A DNA stretch of 64,000 nucleotides from contig NZ_FNVQ01000001.1 of assembly GCF_900108065.1 (NCBI RefSeq), forward strand, positions 1,302,001-1,366,000, given 5' to 3'. Made by a program: the position numbers and the translations under genes. Shown one piece after another: positions 1-9,905 of this stretch. Numbering within the stretch: position 1 is the stretch's first letter; every line of letters starts with the position of its first letter. The notes beneath the pieces are model-generated. The model did not search any database and was not told the origin of the DNA. It was given only the letters and a program-made list of their open reading frames with translations. This DNA is from Marinobacterium lutimaris (GTDB lineage: Bacteria; Pseudomonadota; Gammaproteobacteria; Pseudomonadales; Balneatricaceae).

Positions 1-561
1 CTGCTCGGTAGCCGGCTCGATTTCGGCTTCGATGATGCAATCTTTATTGGTGTCGATCGCCGTAGAGCGGTACGGCTCGCCGATCGGCTTCAGTGCGGAA
101 CGCACGACCTCACCGCTATCCGGCATTTTACGGACCGGTGACGCCAGGGAGTAAACCACCAGGTCAACCTGACCCAGGTCTTCCTTGATCAGGTCAACGA
201 CCTTCTGCTTGGCATCGTGGGAGAAGGCATCGCCGTTCAGACTCTTGGCATACAGCCCCTCTTCCTTGGCGAGACGATCAAAGGCAGCTGCGTTGTACCA
301 ACCGGCCGTACCGGTTTTCTTCTCGGTGCCCGGCTTTTCAAAGAACACACCGATGGTAGCGGCACCGCTGCCAAACGCCGCAGCGATACGGGACGACAGA
401 CCGTAACCGCTGGAGGAACCGATCACCAGCACCTTTTTCGGGCCGTTTTCGATGCTTCCCTGGGCACGCGTGTATTCGATCTGCTCGCGCACATTGGCTT
501 CACAGCCGGTCGGGTGAGTGGTTGTACAGATAAAACCGCGGATTTTTGGTTTGATAATCAT
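1..561 (-). CDS. fabV: Enoyl-[ACP] reductase FabV (5' part, runs off the window)
   Basis: N-terminal 187 residues of a trans-2-enoyl-ACP/CoA reductase. FabV reduces the enoyl group in the last step of each fatty-acid elongation cycle, using NADH, in the cytoplasm. The translation opens [20 protein letters not shown], the typical FabV start. It continues with the nucleotide-binding stretch [17 protein letters not shown] and later [10 protein letters not shown], both characteristic of this long SDR-like family. The ATG at 559-561 was chosen because the family begins with this MIIKP-type sequence. The C-terminal half, with the Tyr-X8-Lys active site, lies outside the window. FabV commonly replaces FabI in marine gammaproteobacteria. 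Confidence 0.95.
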   Translation of the reverse strand, partial: MIIKPKIRGFICTTTHPTGCEANVREQIEYTRAQGSIENGPKKVLVIGSSSGYGLSSRIAAAFGSGAATIGVFFEKPGTEKKTGTAGWYNAAAFDRLAKEEGLYAKSLNGDAFSHDAKQKVVDLIKEDLGQVDLVVYSLASPVRKMPDSGEVVRSALKPIGEPYRSTAIDTNKDCIIEAEIEPATEQ

Positions 562-684
562 CGTCTATCTATCGGTGTCCGTCAGGTGAATTTCAGAGGC
601 GCTAAGATAACCCATTTTAGCAGGCAACAACAGCAAGGCCCGGGATACCTGCGATACAGGTCATTTTGAGCGCTGAACGCAAGT

Positions 685-1458
685 CTAGAGCCGTAGCTGC
701 TGGTAACGGGTAAAGCAGCGTTTCAGCGCCAGGTTCACGACGATCAATGTCCCCACAGCTGTTGCTCCCACCATCATCAGCATCACCAGAATCTGGTAGC
801 GCACCGCCTGGGCTGGATCCACACCCGCCAGGATCTGGCCGCTCATCATCCCCGGCAGGGATACCAGCCCCACCGTCATCATTGCATTGACCGATGGAAT
901 CATACCGGCGCGTATCGCATCCCGCCGCAACCGCAGGCAGGACTCCTGCCAATTTCCACCAAGGCTGAGTATCAACTCAACCTCCGCCCTTTGCTCACGC
1001 AAGCTTTTGAATAGACGCTCCAGCGCAATTGAAATCGCATTCATTGCGTTGCCGGCGATCATCCCACCCAGCGGAATAAAGTACTGCGGCGTGTACCAGG
1101 GCTGTACCTGCACCACTGCGCTGGTGACAAAAAGGGTAATCAGTGTGAAGGTGACCGCCATGGATACAAAGGTGGGACCCAGGATCGCGACCTTCGACTC
1201 ATCCACCCGGCCACGAATGGCATGAGCCGCCCAGAACAGCATCCAGAGATAGAGCAGCAGAATGAGCCAGGGATTGTGGAGATCGAACACGAACTGCAGC
1301 AGATAGCCCACCAAAGCCAGCTGCGCAAAGGTACGGATAGTCCCGACCAGCAGGTCACGCTCCATCTTAAGGCGGTAAAAAAGGGAGGCGCCGGCGGCGA
1401 GCAGAATAAACAGCAGCGATATCAGCAGCTGCCCCCAGCCGATTTCGACCACATTCAT
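685..1458 (-). CDS. fetB: Iron export ABC transporter permease FetB
   Basis: A 257-residue integral membrane protein of the UPF0014/FetB family, the permease of an ABC exporter that lowers cellular iron and protects against oxidative stress. About six to seven hydrophobic segments are visible, starting with LLISLLFILLAAGASLFY. The family motif GGMIAGNAMNAISIALERL lies near residue 135, followed by IPSVNAMMTVGLVSLPGMM. It overlaps the upstream ATPase gene by 4 bp, so the two are translationally coupled and form a two-gene operon read fetA then fetB. Length matches E. coli FetB (259 residues). The iron substrate is inferred from the family. Confidence 0.9.
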   Translation of the reverse strand: MNVVEIGWGQLLISLLFILLAAGASLFYRLKMERDLLVGTIRTFAQLALVGYLLQFVFDLHNPWLILLLYLWMLFWAAHAIRGRVDESKVAILGPTFVSMAVTFTLITLFVTSAVVQVQPWYTPQYFIPLGGMIAGNAMNAISIALERLFKSLREQRAEVELILSLGGNWQESCLRLRRDAIRAGMIPSVNAMMTVGLVSLPGMMSGQILAGVDPAQAVRYQILVMLMMVGATAVGTLIVVNLALKRCFTRYQQLRL

Positions 1459-2102
1459 GCTGCCGGCTCCAGTCTGTTAGATACAAAACGGTAATGACGC
1501 CCCTGGAAACCCTCAAGCGGCTGATGACTGACAACCACCTGCGCCATCCCCTCGAGACTGGCCCGCTCCAGAAGCCGCGCAACCAGGGCGGCATTTTGCT
1601 CATCCAGCGCCGCTATCGGCTCATCGCAGAGCAGCACCTCAGGCTTTAGCAGCAGACGCTGCAACAGTGCGACGCGTGCCTTTTGCCCCGGAGACAGATT
1701 CCTGGCGTCGGTATCGAGCGAAATATTGAGATCCAGACTTTCAAGCTCCTCGCGCATCGCCTTATCACCGGGTAACGGCGCGCAACTCACCCGCAACGAA
1801 AAAGCCAGGCAGAGGTTATCGCGCACACTGCCTTCAAGCATCACTGGCGTCTGCGGCAGGTAAGCCACGCATCGACGCAACTGCGCCGGCGCCCAATCCG
1901 CCAGTAATTTCCCCTTAACGCTGATTTTTTCTTCACCGCCTGGCTCGAGCATGCACAGGTGGCGCAGCAGCGTCGACTTACCGCAACCCGAAGGCCCCGT
2001 CAGCAAAACGCGCTCACCCGTCTTAATAGAAAGATCCGTGGCTTCAAGCAGCAGAACTTCGCCCCGCTGCAATGTCAGTCCACGACAGCCGATTAATTCC
2101 AT
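1455..2102 (-). CDS. fetA: Iron export ABC transporter ATP-binding protein FetA
   Basis: ABC ATPase of about 215 residues that powers FetB. Walker A is GPSGCGKST near residue 34, the signature is LSPGQKARVALLQRL, and Walker B is VLLCDEPIAALD followed by the switch His in VVSHQP. The reading frame is open further upstream, but the ATG at 2100-2102 is preferred: an AAAAGG ribosome site directly precedes it and MELIGCRGLTL begins a normal ABC domain. The protein is short for an ABC ATPase, as FetA proteins are. Divergent from the MaoC gene, with about 155 bp between the starts. Confidence 0.9.
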   Translation of the reverse strand: MELIGCRGLTLQRGEVLLLEATDLSIKTGERVLLTGPSGCGKSTLLRHLCMLEPGGEEKISVKGKLLADWAPAQLRRCVAYLPQTPVMLEGSVRDNLCLAFSLRVSCAPLPGDKAMREELESLDLNISLDTDARNLSPGQKARVALLQRLLLKPEVLLCDEPIAALDEQNAALVARLLERASLEGMAQVVVSHQPLEGFQGRHYRFVSNRLEPAA

Positions 2103-2259
2103 CCTTTTAACGCCCCCGAGCCCAATTACCGCCACCGTCTTCGCGGTTGCACAATGTTCGTTTACACTTTTACAAAAGCTGAAACAGTCGTTGGTTAAAT
2201 TATGCTGTCTCAGCTGCTTACTTAACTTGACCCAACCCTGCCTGGACAAGGAAAACACT

Positions 2260-2700
2260 ATGGACGATCTGCACGGATACTATCTCGAAGACCTGGAAGT
2301 CGGAATGAGCGCCTCTTTCGCAAAAACAATTTCGGAATCCGACGTTTACCTGTTCGCCGGCATCTCCGGCGATAACAACCCGATGCACGTCAACGAAGAA
2401 TACGCCAGCCAGACCCCGTTCGGCGGCCGTATCGTCCACGGCATGTTCAGCGCCGCGCTGATTTCCACCGTAGCCGGCACCCGCCTGCCAGGCCCAGGCT
2501 GCATCTATGTGGATCAGCAGATCAAGTTCCGTGCGCCCGTTCATATCGGCGACACCGCCCGCGCTTCGATCACCGTTACCGAGATCAACGAGCGTCGCGC
2601 ACGTATCATCTGCCGCACCGACGTCCATGTTGGCGACAAGCTGGTGGCAACCGGTGAAGCAACCTTCATGGTGGACCGCCGCCCGGTTCCGGCAGAGTAA
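2260..2700 (+). CDS. MaoC-like (R)-specific enoyl-CoA hydratase
   Basis: A 146-residue single hot-dog-fold protein of the MaoC/PhaJ family. Members hydrate trans-2-enoyl-CoA to (R)-3-hydroxyacyl-CoA and often link beta-oxidation to polyhydroxyalkanoate synthesis. The catalytic segment FAGISGDNNPMHVNEEYA carries the Asp and His of the hydratase dyad, and GGRIVHGMF follows. The ATG at 2260 was chosen because MDDLHGYYLEDLEVGM aligns with family N-termini and an AAGGAAAA site precedes it. It stands alone between divergent fetAB and the DUF523 gene. The family is clear; the physiological substrate is not. Confidence 0.88.
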   Translation: MDDLHGYYLEDLEVGMSASFAKTISESDVYLFAGISGDNNPMHVNEEYASQTPFGGRIVHGMFSAALISTVAGTRLPGPGCIYVDQQIKFRAPVHIGDTARASITVTEINERRARIICRTDVHVGDKLVATGEATFMVDRRPVPAE

Positions 2701-2800
2701 ATCTGCCGGCAACGACGAAAGTCTGCTTTGCTTCGCTGCAACAGGACTTTAAGATCCGCATGCGAAAATAATAAGAACACTCGAACAAATACGGATTTTC

Positions 2801-3316
2801 ATGGAAAAGATTCTGGTAAGCGCCTGCCTGCTGGGCGCTGAAGTACGTTACGACGGTAAGCACAACCTCATCGACCACCCGGTGATCGCCCGCTGGAAAC
2901 AGGAGGGCCGCCTGGTGGCTCTCTGCCCTGAGGTATTGGGCGGCCTGCCCACCCCAAGGCCTCCCGCCGAAGTTCAGTCCCGCTTTCCGCTTCTCGTCAC
3001 CAGCCGGGACGGCGAAGATTTTACTCCGCAGTTTCTCTCCGGCGCTGAACAGGCTTCGGATATCGCCCGCGCCCAGGGCTGCTGCTGCGCGTTGATGAAG
3101 GCACGCAGCCCCTCCTGTGGCAACCGCTCCAGCTATGACGGCAGCTTTACCGGCCGCCTGATCAGTTCACCAGGCGTCACCGCCAACGAACTTATCCGCG
3201 AAGGCACCCCGGTTTTCAACGAAGAAGAGATCGAGCAGCTTATCAGCTTCATCGAGTCCCGTGAGCAGCATCTGGATGCAGAACCGGACCGGCTCCGCTA
3301 TGCGACTTGTGACTGA
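2801..3316 (+). CDS. DUF523 family protein
   Basis: A 171-residue cytoplasmic protein of the DUF523 (YbbK-like) family. It shows the typical start ILVSACLLGAEVRYDGKHN, then LCPEVLGGLPTPRPPAE and a Cys-rich stretch GCCCALMKARSPSCG near residue 108. The conserved cysteines suggest metal or cluster binding, but the biochemical role of the family is not settled. It starts 100 bp after the MaoC gene and ends 52 bp before proS. That gap holds nothing obvious beyond a weak AAAATGAGGG stretch and the proS ribosome site. Confidence 0.85.
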   Translation: MEKILVSACLLGAEVRYDGKHNLIDHPVIARWKQEGRLVALCPEVLGGLPTPRPPAEVQSRFPLLVTSRDGEDFTPQFLSGAEQASDIARAQGCCCALMKARSPSCGNRSSYDGSFTGRLISSPGVTANELIREGTPVFNEEEIEQLISFIESREQHLDAEPDRLRYATCD

Positions 3317-3368
3317 GCCCCCTCACCCCTAAAATGAGGGCCATTTTTCAACGGGAACAAGCGGAATC

Positions 3369-5081
3369 ATGCGAGCAAGTAACTATCTTATTGCCACACT
3401 GAAAGAGACTCCGGCGGATGCCGAGGTTATCAGCCATCAGCTGATGCTGCGCGCGGGCATGATCCGCAAACTGGCGGCTGGCCTTTACACCTGGCTGCCG
3501 ATGGGACTGCGCACCCTGCGCAAGGTTGAGCGCGTGGTCCGCGAAGAGATGGACGCCGCCGGCGCCCAGGAAGTGCTGATGCCGGCAATTCAGCCCGCAG
3601 AGCTGTGGCAGGAATCAGGCCGGTGGGAACAGTACGGTCCCGAACTGCTGCGTGTCAGCGATCGCCACGACCGCGAATTCTGCGTTGGTCCGACCCACGA
3701 AGAAGTGATCACCGACATGATCCGTCGTGAGCTGCGCAGCTACAAACAGTTGCCGGCCAACTTCTACCAGATCCAGACCAAGTTCCGCGACGAGATCCGC
3801 CCCCGTTTCGGCGTAATGCGCTCCCGCGAGTTCATCATGAAGGACGCCTACTCCTTCCACGCCGACCGCGACTCCCTGCAGGAAACCTACGACAAGATGT
3901 ACAACGCGTACATCCGCGTCTTTACCCGCCTGGGCATGGACTTCCGTCCGGTGCTGGCTGACACCGGCTCCATCGGCGGCAGCTCCTCCCACGAGTTCCA
4001 CGTTCTGGCCGCTTCCGGCGAAGACGACATCGCCTTTTCCGACAGCAGCGACTACGCCGCCAACGTGGAACTGGCGGAAGGGCTGGCACTGGGCGAGCGC
4101 GCTGAAGCGACCCAGGAGATGCACCTGGTCGACACCCCGAACGCCAAGACCATCGCCCAGCTGGTCGAGCAGTTCAACCTGCCGATCGAGAAAACCGTCA
4201 AGACCCTGATCGTAGCCGCCAGCGAAGAGTGCGAAGCGGACTTCGTCGCCCTGCTGGTACGTGGCGACCACGAACTGAACGAACTCAAGGCGGAAAAACT
4301 GCCGCTGGTTGAATCTCCGCTGCGCATGGCCACCGAAGATGAGATCCGCCCGCTGCTCGGCGCAGGCCCTGGCTCCCTCGGCCCGTTGAACCTGCCGATT
4401 CCGTGCATCATCGACCGTAGCGTCGCCACCATGAGCGACTTCGGCGCCGGCGCCAACATCGAAGACAAGCACTACTTCGGCATCAACTGGGACCGCGATC
4501 TGCCCACTCCGGAAGTCGCCGACCTGCGTAATGTGGTCGAAGGTGATCCGAGCCCCTGCGGTAACGGCAAACTGTCGATCAAGCGCGGCATTGAAGTCGG
4601 TCACGTCTTCCAGCTGGGCAGCAAGTACTCGAAAGCGATGGAAGCCACCGTACTCGACGAAAACGGTAAAACCATCGAGATGGAAATGGGCTGTTACGGC
4701 ATCGGTATCACCCGTGTGGTCGCCGCCGCCATCGAGCAGAACTACGACGACAAGGGTATCGTCTGGCCTCAGGCCCTGGCGCCCTTCTCTGTTGCGCTGG
4801 TACCGCTGAACTACGACAAGTCCGACGCCGTCAAAGCCAAGGCGGACGAGCTGTACGAAGCACTGACCAAAGCCGGTATCGATGTACTGCTGGATGACCG
4901 CAAGGAGCGTCCGGGCGTGAAATTCGCCGACATGGAGCTGATCGGTATTCCGCACCGCCTGGTGATCTCCGATCGCGGCCTGGGTAACGGCACCCTGGAA
5001 TACAAGGCGCGTACCGACGCCGAGTCCCGCGACATCCAGGTCGACGAAGCACTGGAGTTTATCCGCTCCGCCCTCGCCTGA
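3369..5081 (+). CDS. proS: Prolyl-tRNA synthetase
   Basis: A 570-residue class II aminoacyl-tRNA synthetase that charges tRNA-Pro. It starts [20 protein letters not shown], the bacterial-type ProS N-terminus. Class II motif 2 is seen around [20 protein letters not shown] (residues about 138-157). The bacterial insertion (editing) domain occupies roughly residues 220-400. Motif 3 is in [17 protein letters not shown], and the anticodon-binding domain fills the last 110 residues. Length matches E. coli ProS (572). A strong hairpin terminator follows 20 bp after the stop, so it is likely the last gene of its transcript. A long antisense frame across it is a codon-bias shadow. Confidence 0.97.
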   Translation: MRASNYLIATLKETPADAEVISHQLMLRAGMIRKLAAGLYTWLPMGLRTLRKVERVVREEMDAAGAQEVLMPAIQPAELWQESGRWEQYGPELLRVSDRHDREFCVGPTHEEVITDMIRRELRSYKQLPANFYQIQTKFRDEIRPRFGVMRSREFIMKDAYSFHADRDSLQETYDKMYNAYIRVFTRLGMDFRPVLADTGSIGGSSSHEFHVLAASGEDDIAFSDSSDYAANVELAEGLALGERAEATQEMHLVDTPNAKTIAQLVEQFNLPIEKTVKTLIVAASEECEADFVALLVRGDHELNELKAEKLPLVESPLRMATEDEIRPLLGAGPGSLGPLNLPIPCIIDRSVATMSDFGAGANIEDKHYFGINWDRDLPTPEVADLRNVVEGDPSPCGNGKLSIKRGIEVGHVFQLGSKYSKAMEATVLDENGKTIEMEMGCYGIGITRVVAAAIEQNYDDKGIVWPQALAPFSVALVPLNYDKSDAVKAKADELYEALTKAGIDVLLDDRKERPGVKFADMELIGIPHRLVISDRGLGNGTLEYKARTDAESRDIQVDEALEFIRSALA

Positions 5082-5100
5082 TCTGGCTATAAGCAATACG

Positions 5101-5130
5101 AAAACGGCGCCCATCGAGCGCCGTTTTTTT
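5101..5130 (+). terminator. Rho-independent terminator of proS
   Basis: A perfect 10-bp stem (AAAACGGCGC at 5101-5110 pairs with GCGCCGTTTT at 5118-5127) with a 7-nt loop and a run of T. It lies 20 bp past the proS stop. The A-run on the other side would also let it act on the opposite strand. Confidence 0.9.
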
Positions 5131-5224
5131 GTTGGGCATCGTTAGGATATGAAGAGCACACGCGGTCAACCACCAAGCCTTAAATAACTACCCTGCCAGC
5201 GTCAATCGGCGCGGGGCGCACCTC

Positions 5225-5506
5225 CTACTGGTCGTAGCGGATAATAAAACCGTGAAAACAACGCATCGGCAGGGTTTCCTGCTCCAGCCTATCGACCTGG
5301 GCGTAATCCGGGCCTGTTCTGAGCTCAGCCAACACCTGCTCCACAACGCTTTGCTCACCACAGATCATCGCCTCTACAGAGCCATCAGGCAGGTTACGCA
5401 CCCAGCCGGTCGCCCCCAAAACCTGCGCCTGCTGCTGGGTAAAACGCCGAAAACTGACTCCCTGAACCCGGCCACTGACTCGGACACGAGCACATAACTC
5501 AGACAT
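5225..5506 (-). CDS. acyP: Acylphosphatase
   Basis: A 93-residue acylphosphatase that hydrolyses carboxyl-phosphate bonds. The signature GRVQGVSFRRFTQQQA carries the catalytic Arg, and GWVRNLPDGSVEAMICG carries the catalytic Asn. Length matches the family (about 90-98). The ATG at 5506 gives MSELCARVRVSGRVQG, with the expected short lead before the motif. Longer in-frame starts would only add a basic tail that overlaps the neighbour. The start overlaps the end of the YihY gene by 8 bp, so it is probably translated from the same message. Confidence 0.92.
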   Translation of the reverse strand: MSELCARVRVSGRVQGVSFRRFTQQQAQVLGATGWVRNLPDGSVEAMICGEQSVVEQVLAELRTGPDYAQVDRLEQETLPMRCFHGFIIRYDQ

Positions 5507-6767
5507 TCTCTTTCTCCGCTTCGACCTGCTCCCTGGAGGCCTCGCGAGTGACACAACCAGCGCCGGAAAAAAGCGCAGTCAGGGTCAGGTCCAGCTGATG
5601 TTTGCGCTCTGTCTGCAGTTTTTCAAGACGTTTGCTAACCACCCCTTTCCATCCCTCGACCTCCCGGTCCAGCCCTGCAGGCAGCGGCCAGGGCAACAAC
5701 GCCTGAAACTGCGCCAGGGTGATCGACGATAGATCACGGCTCAGCAGATAGTGTCCCTGCTCGGTGCGACGCAAAAGCCCGGCATCCATCAGAAGCTGCA
5801 TATAGTCGTCCCAGCGTCCCTGATCCAGAGCCGCCACATCCTGCAGCAGTCGACTGTCTTCCAGCGGTTCTCCCATCTGTTGCGCTTGCCAAAGACGCTC
5901 CAGCACCTCCAGCAACGTGTAGAAATGCGGTTCGCGCCGGGTTCTGCGGCCCTGGTGATAGATCGTCAATGCACGGGACAATTCGGCACCGAGCAGGATG
6001 ATGGTCCAGCAGATAAAGATCCAGACGAGAAACAGCGGTACCGCCGCGAACGCGCCATAGATCAATTCGTAGGAGGGAAACTGGGTAACAAAGAGCGCAA
6101 AGCCCCGCTTGGCCAACTCAAACATTACCGCTGCGGCAAGCCCGCCAAAGAATGCGTTTTTGAGCGGCACTCGGCAGTTAGGTACTGCGGCGTATAAAAG
6201 CGTGAAGGCACACATGGACAGCAGCGGCGGCACCAGCGACAAAAGTCTTGCCCGCCCTACCATCTCACTGGCGCTGTAGAAGAACGGCAGCGACGCAACA
6301 TAGGAGGTCAGCAGCAGGCCAAGACCGATCAACACAGGCCCAAGGCTGAGTACGGCCCAGTACAACAGGAAACTGGACATACCCCGGCGGGGTTCGCTGA
6401 CACGCCAGATACGGTTAAGCGCCGCCTCGATATTCTTCATCATCATGATCGAGGTAATGACCAGGAACACCACACCGATGGCGGTGAGCTTACGCGCCTG
6501 GGAGGTAAACCCCTGCAGGTACTCCTGCACCACATCACCGGTGGCCGGCACGAAATTCTGGAATATCCAGCCCTGCAGCTGCTCACCCAGGCCCTGGAAC
6601 GAAGGCACCGCCGCCAGCATGGCGTAAGACACGGTCATCAGTGGCACCACCGCAAACAGCGTGGTGTAGGTTAGCGCCGCAGCATTGAGTATGCCCTGAT
6701 TGCTCTGGTACTGACGCACCAGGTCGCGGACAAAAAGCAATGCAGTGGGCCATGGGCGTTTGATCAT
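5499..6767 (-). CDS. YihY/BrkB family inner-membrane protein
   Basis: A 422-residue protein. The first 280 residues are the YihY/BrkB membrane domain with six predicted helices, for example LTAIGVVFLVITSIMMM and YGAFAAVPLFLVWIFICWTIILLGAELS, the latter being the family hallmark near the last helix. The remaining 140 residues are cytoplasmic and resemble the winged-helix-like extension seen in longer family members. The family was once called ribonuclease BN by mistake and has no proven transport function. It precedes and overlaps acyP. Start ATG at 6767. Confidence 0.85.
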   Translation of the reverse strand: MIKRPWPTALLFVRDLVRQYQSNQGILNAAALTYTTLFAVVPLMTVSYAMLAAVPSFQGLGEQLQGWIFQNFVPATGDVVQEYLQGFTSQARKLTAIGVVFLVITSIMMMKNIEAALNRIWRVSEPRRGMSSFLLYWAVLSLGPVLIGLGLLLTSYVASLPFFYSASEMVGRARLLSLVPPLLSMCAFTLLYAAVPNCRVPLKNAFFGGLAAAVMFELAKRGFALFVTQFPSYELIYGAFAAVPLFLVWIFICWTIILLGAELSRALTIYHQGRRTRREPHFYTLLEVLERLWQAQQMGEPLEDSRLLQDVAALDQGRWDDYMQLLMDAGLLRRTEQGHYLLSRDLSSITLAQFQALLPWPLPAGLDREVEGWKGVVSKRLEKLQTERKHQLDLTLTALFSGAGCVTREASREQVEAEKENV

Positions 6768-6866
6768 CTGTGATCCTTTAAAACCGGCGGGTTGCTTTGT
6801 AACCTACTGACAAGTCTATACAATAGGCTGCCAGAACTACCAATGAAAGACCTCCACGGAGCCCAC

Positions 6867-7816
<950 letters not shown>

Positions 7817-7831
7817 GGAAGCTCTTAACTC

Positions 7832-8215
7832 ATGACCCTTGCCTGTAAAACCCGCGCCAGCCGCATACTGACACTGGCCAGTTACTTTGGCCTGCTGCTG
7901 CTGTTCACCCTCTGGTACATGCTTATTCTGCCGGCCCAGGCGGAACACCCCTGGGTGATCTGGCTGGTGCACGTAGTGCCCCTGGCAGCTTTTATGCCGG
8001 TGGTAATCAAGGGCTACCCTCGCGGCCATGCCTGGCTCTGCTTCGTGCTGCTGATCTATTTCACCGAGGCTGTACTTGCTTCGCTGGTGCCGGCTACCCG
8101 CTGGCTCGGCCTGATCGATGTAGCCCTGATTTGTACCCTGTTCACCAGCGCCATGATGTTCGCTCGCTGGCAGAGCCGCCTGACCAAGGCTCAACAACAT
8201 GCAGCACAGGGCTGA
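7832..8215 (+). CDS. DUF2069 family membrane protein
   Basis: A 127-residue protein with four hydrophobic segments (ASYFGLLLLFTLWYMLIL, WVIWLVHVVPLAAFMPVVI, AWLCFVLLIYFTEAVLASLV, LGLIDVALICTLFTSAMMFA). This is the layout of DUF2069, a small inner-membrane family that commonly follows wrbA in gammaproteobacteria. Function unknown. It starts 15 bp after wrbA behind a GAGGAAG ribosome site, and its end overlaps the start of the cysteine desulfurase gene by 17 bp. Confidence 0.8.
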   Translation: MTLACKTRASRILTLASYFGLLLLFTLWYMLILPAQAEHPWVIWLVHVVPLAAFMPVVIKGYPRGHAWLCFVLLIYFTEAVLASLVPATRWLGLIDVALICTLFTSAMMFARWQSRLTKAQQHAAQG

Positions 8216-9887
8216 TCCGATTCGCCTGAGACGCGACTTCCCGATTCTTTCTTCGCGCGTCCACGGCAAGCCCCTGATCTACCTCGATAACGCGGCGACC
8301 ACGCAGAAACCCCGCAGCGTTATCGACACCATCAGCAACTACTACAAACGCAGCAACGCCAACGTCCACCGTGCAGCTCACGCCCTGTCGGCAGACGCGA
8401 CGCTGGCGTTTGAGCAGGTGCGTCAGGAGCTGGCTGACTGGATCGGCGCCACCAGCCAGAACGAAATCGTCTGGACCCGCGGTACCACCGAGGCGATCAA
8501 TCTGGTCGCCTACAGTTTCCTCAAGCCGAGGCTCAAGCCCGGCTCGCGTATTCTGCTGCTGGAAACCGCTCACCACGCCAATATCGTGCCCTGGCAGCAG
8601 GTAGCAAGGGAAGCCGGCGCCGTTATCGACGTAATGCCCTGCGCTCAGGGTGAAATCGACCTGTCTCGTTTCGGCGAATTGCTCAGCCGCGGTCCCGCCA
8701 TTGCCGCTATCAGCCACGTTTCCAATGCGCTGGGCAGCATCTACCCGATTAAAGCGATGTGCCGCATGGCAAGGGAAGCACAGGTCCCGGTGCTGATCGA
8801 CGGCGCTCAGGGGCTGCCACACACGGACATTGATGTAGCGGATCTAGGCTGCGACTTCTACGCGTTCTCTGGCCATAAGCTGTTTGGGCCCACCGGCATC
8901 GGCGCACTCTGGGCACGTGAAGAGATCCTTGAGCAGATGCCACCCTGGCAAAGCGGCGGCGAGATGATTGAGCAGGTCAGTTTCGAAGAAACCCGGTTCG
9001 CCGGCCTGCCTTTCCGGTTTGAGGCCGGCACGCCAAATATTGCCGGCGTCATAGGGCTGGGAGCCGCCATCCGATATCTGCGAGAAACCGATCGTGCAGC
9101 CATGGAGCAGCACGAGCAAAACCTGCTCCGGCACGCTCTTGAGTGCTGCCAGCAGGTTCCGGGGTTTCGCTCACTGGCAGCCGGGCCAGATCAGGCGGCC
9201 CTGTTCTCCTTTCTGATCGATGGCCAGCACCCCCAGGATGTAGCGCTCTGGCTGGACCGGCAGGGAATCGCGGTGCGCGCAGGCCATCACTGCGCCATGC
9301 CGCTGATGAGCGCGCTCGGCATTCCTGGTTCGATCCGCGCTTCCTTCGCCTTCTACAACACCCTGGATGAAGCCGAGGCTCTGGCGTCCGCTTTGCAGCA
9401 ACTGGTCGACCAGTCACGTAGCCAGGTGCACGGCGCCAGCGTGGCAAACCAGTGCCAAGGTGTTGACGAAACCCTGTTGCAAGAACTCCATGCTGCACCC
9501 GACTGGAACAGTCGTTACAGCATCCTGATGCAGATCGGCAGCGACTTGCCGCCACTACCCGGCAGCTGGAAAACGGATGAGTATCGCCTGCACGGCTGTG
9601 AAACCCGCGTCTGGATGGTAACAAAAGTCGATGAAGAGGGCCGGATGGCGTGTCTTGCGGACGCAGATGCGCGTATACTAAGAGCCCTCCTTGGCCTCCT
9701 ACTACAAAATATCAATGGCCTGACCCCACAGGAAGTGCTTGAGCTGGATTTGCCTGAGCGGATTCGCGAACTCGATCTGGAACGAAACCTGAGCCCAAGT
9801 CGCGGCAATGGTCTGAACGCCATGATCGATGCACTCCTGAGTTTTGCTCGGTTGCAACACACTAACCCAACCAATCCCCAGCCTTGA
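8199..9887 (+). CDS. Cysteine desulfurase SufS fused to SufE sulfur acceptor
   Basis: A 562-residue two-domain enzyme. Residues about 1-405 are a class V PLP-dependent cysteine desulfurase of the SufS/CsdA type: PLP lysine in FSGHKLFGPTGIGA and catalytic Cys in RAGHHCAMPLM. Residues about 425-555 are a SufE/CsdE domain with the acceptor Cys in YRLHGCETRVWM. SufS takes sulfur from cysteine and SufE passes it on for Fe-S cluster or other sulfur-transfer work. The two are normally separate genes, so this is a genuine fusion on one open frame. No suf scaffold genes are next to it, which favours a CsdA-CsdE-like role. The start overlaps the DUF2069 gene. Confidence 0.9.
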   Translation: MQHRADPIRLRRDFPILSSRVHGKPLIYLDNAATTQKPRSVIDTISNYYKRSNANVHRAAHALSADATLAFEQVRQELADWIGATSQNEIVWTRGTTEAINLVAYSFLKPRLKPGSRILLLETAHHANIVPWQQVAREAGAVIDVMPCAQGEIDLSRFGELLSRGPAIAAISHVSNALGSIYPIKAMCRMAREAQVPVLIDGAQGLPHTDIDVADLGCDFYAFSGHKLFGPTGIGALWAREEILEQMPPWQSGGEMIEQVSFEETRFAGLPFRFEAGTPNIAGVIGLGAAIRYLRETDRAAMEQHEQNLLRHALECCQQVPGFRSLAAGPDQAALFSFLIDGQHPQDVALWLDRQGIAVRAGHHCAMPLMSALGIPGSIRASFAFYNTLDEAEALASALQQLVDQSRSQVHGASVANQCQGVDETLLQELHAAPDWNSRYSILMQIGSDLPPLPGSWKTDEYRLHGCETRVWMVTKVDEEGRMACLADADARILRALLGLLLQNINGLTPQEVLELDLPERIRELDLERNLSPSRGNGLNAMIDALLSFARLQHTNPTNPQP

Positions 9888-9905
9888 TCCGGGAAGTCAT
9901 TATTC

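Noticed and set aside
3615-5114. A 499-codon open frame antisense to proS.
   Set aside because: proS is unmistakable on the other strand; the antisense product is low-complexity and has no family pattern, as expected from GC-rich codon bias.
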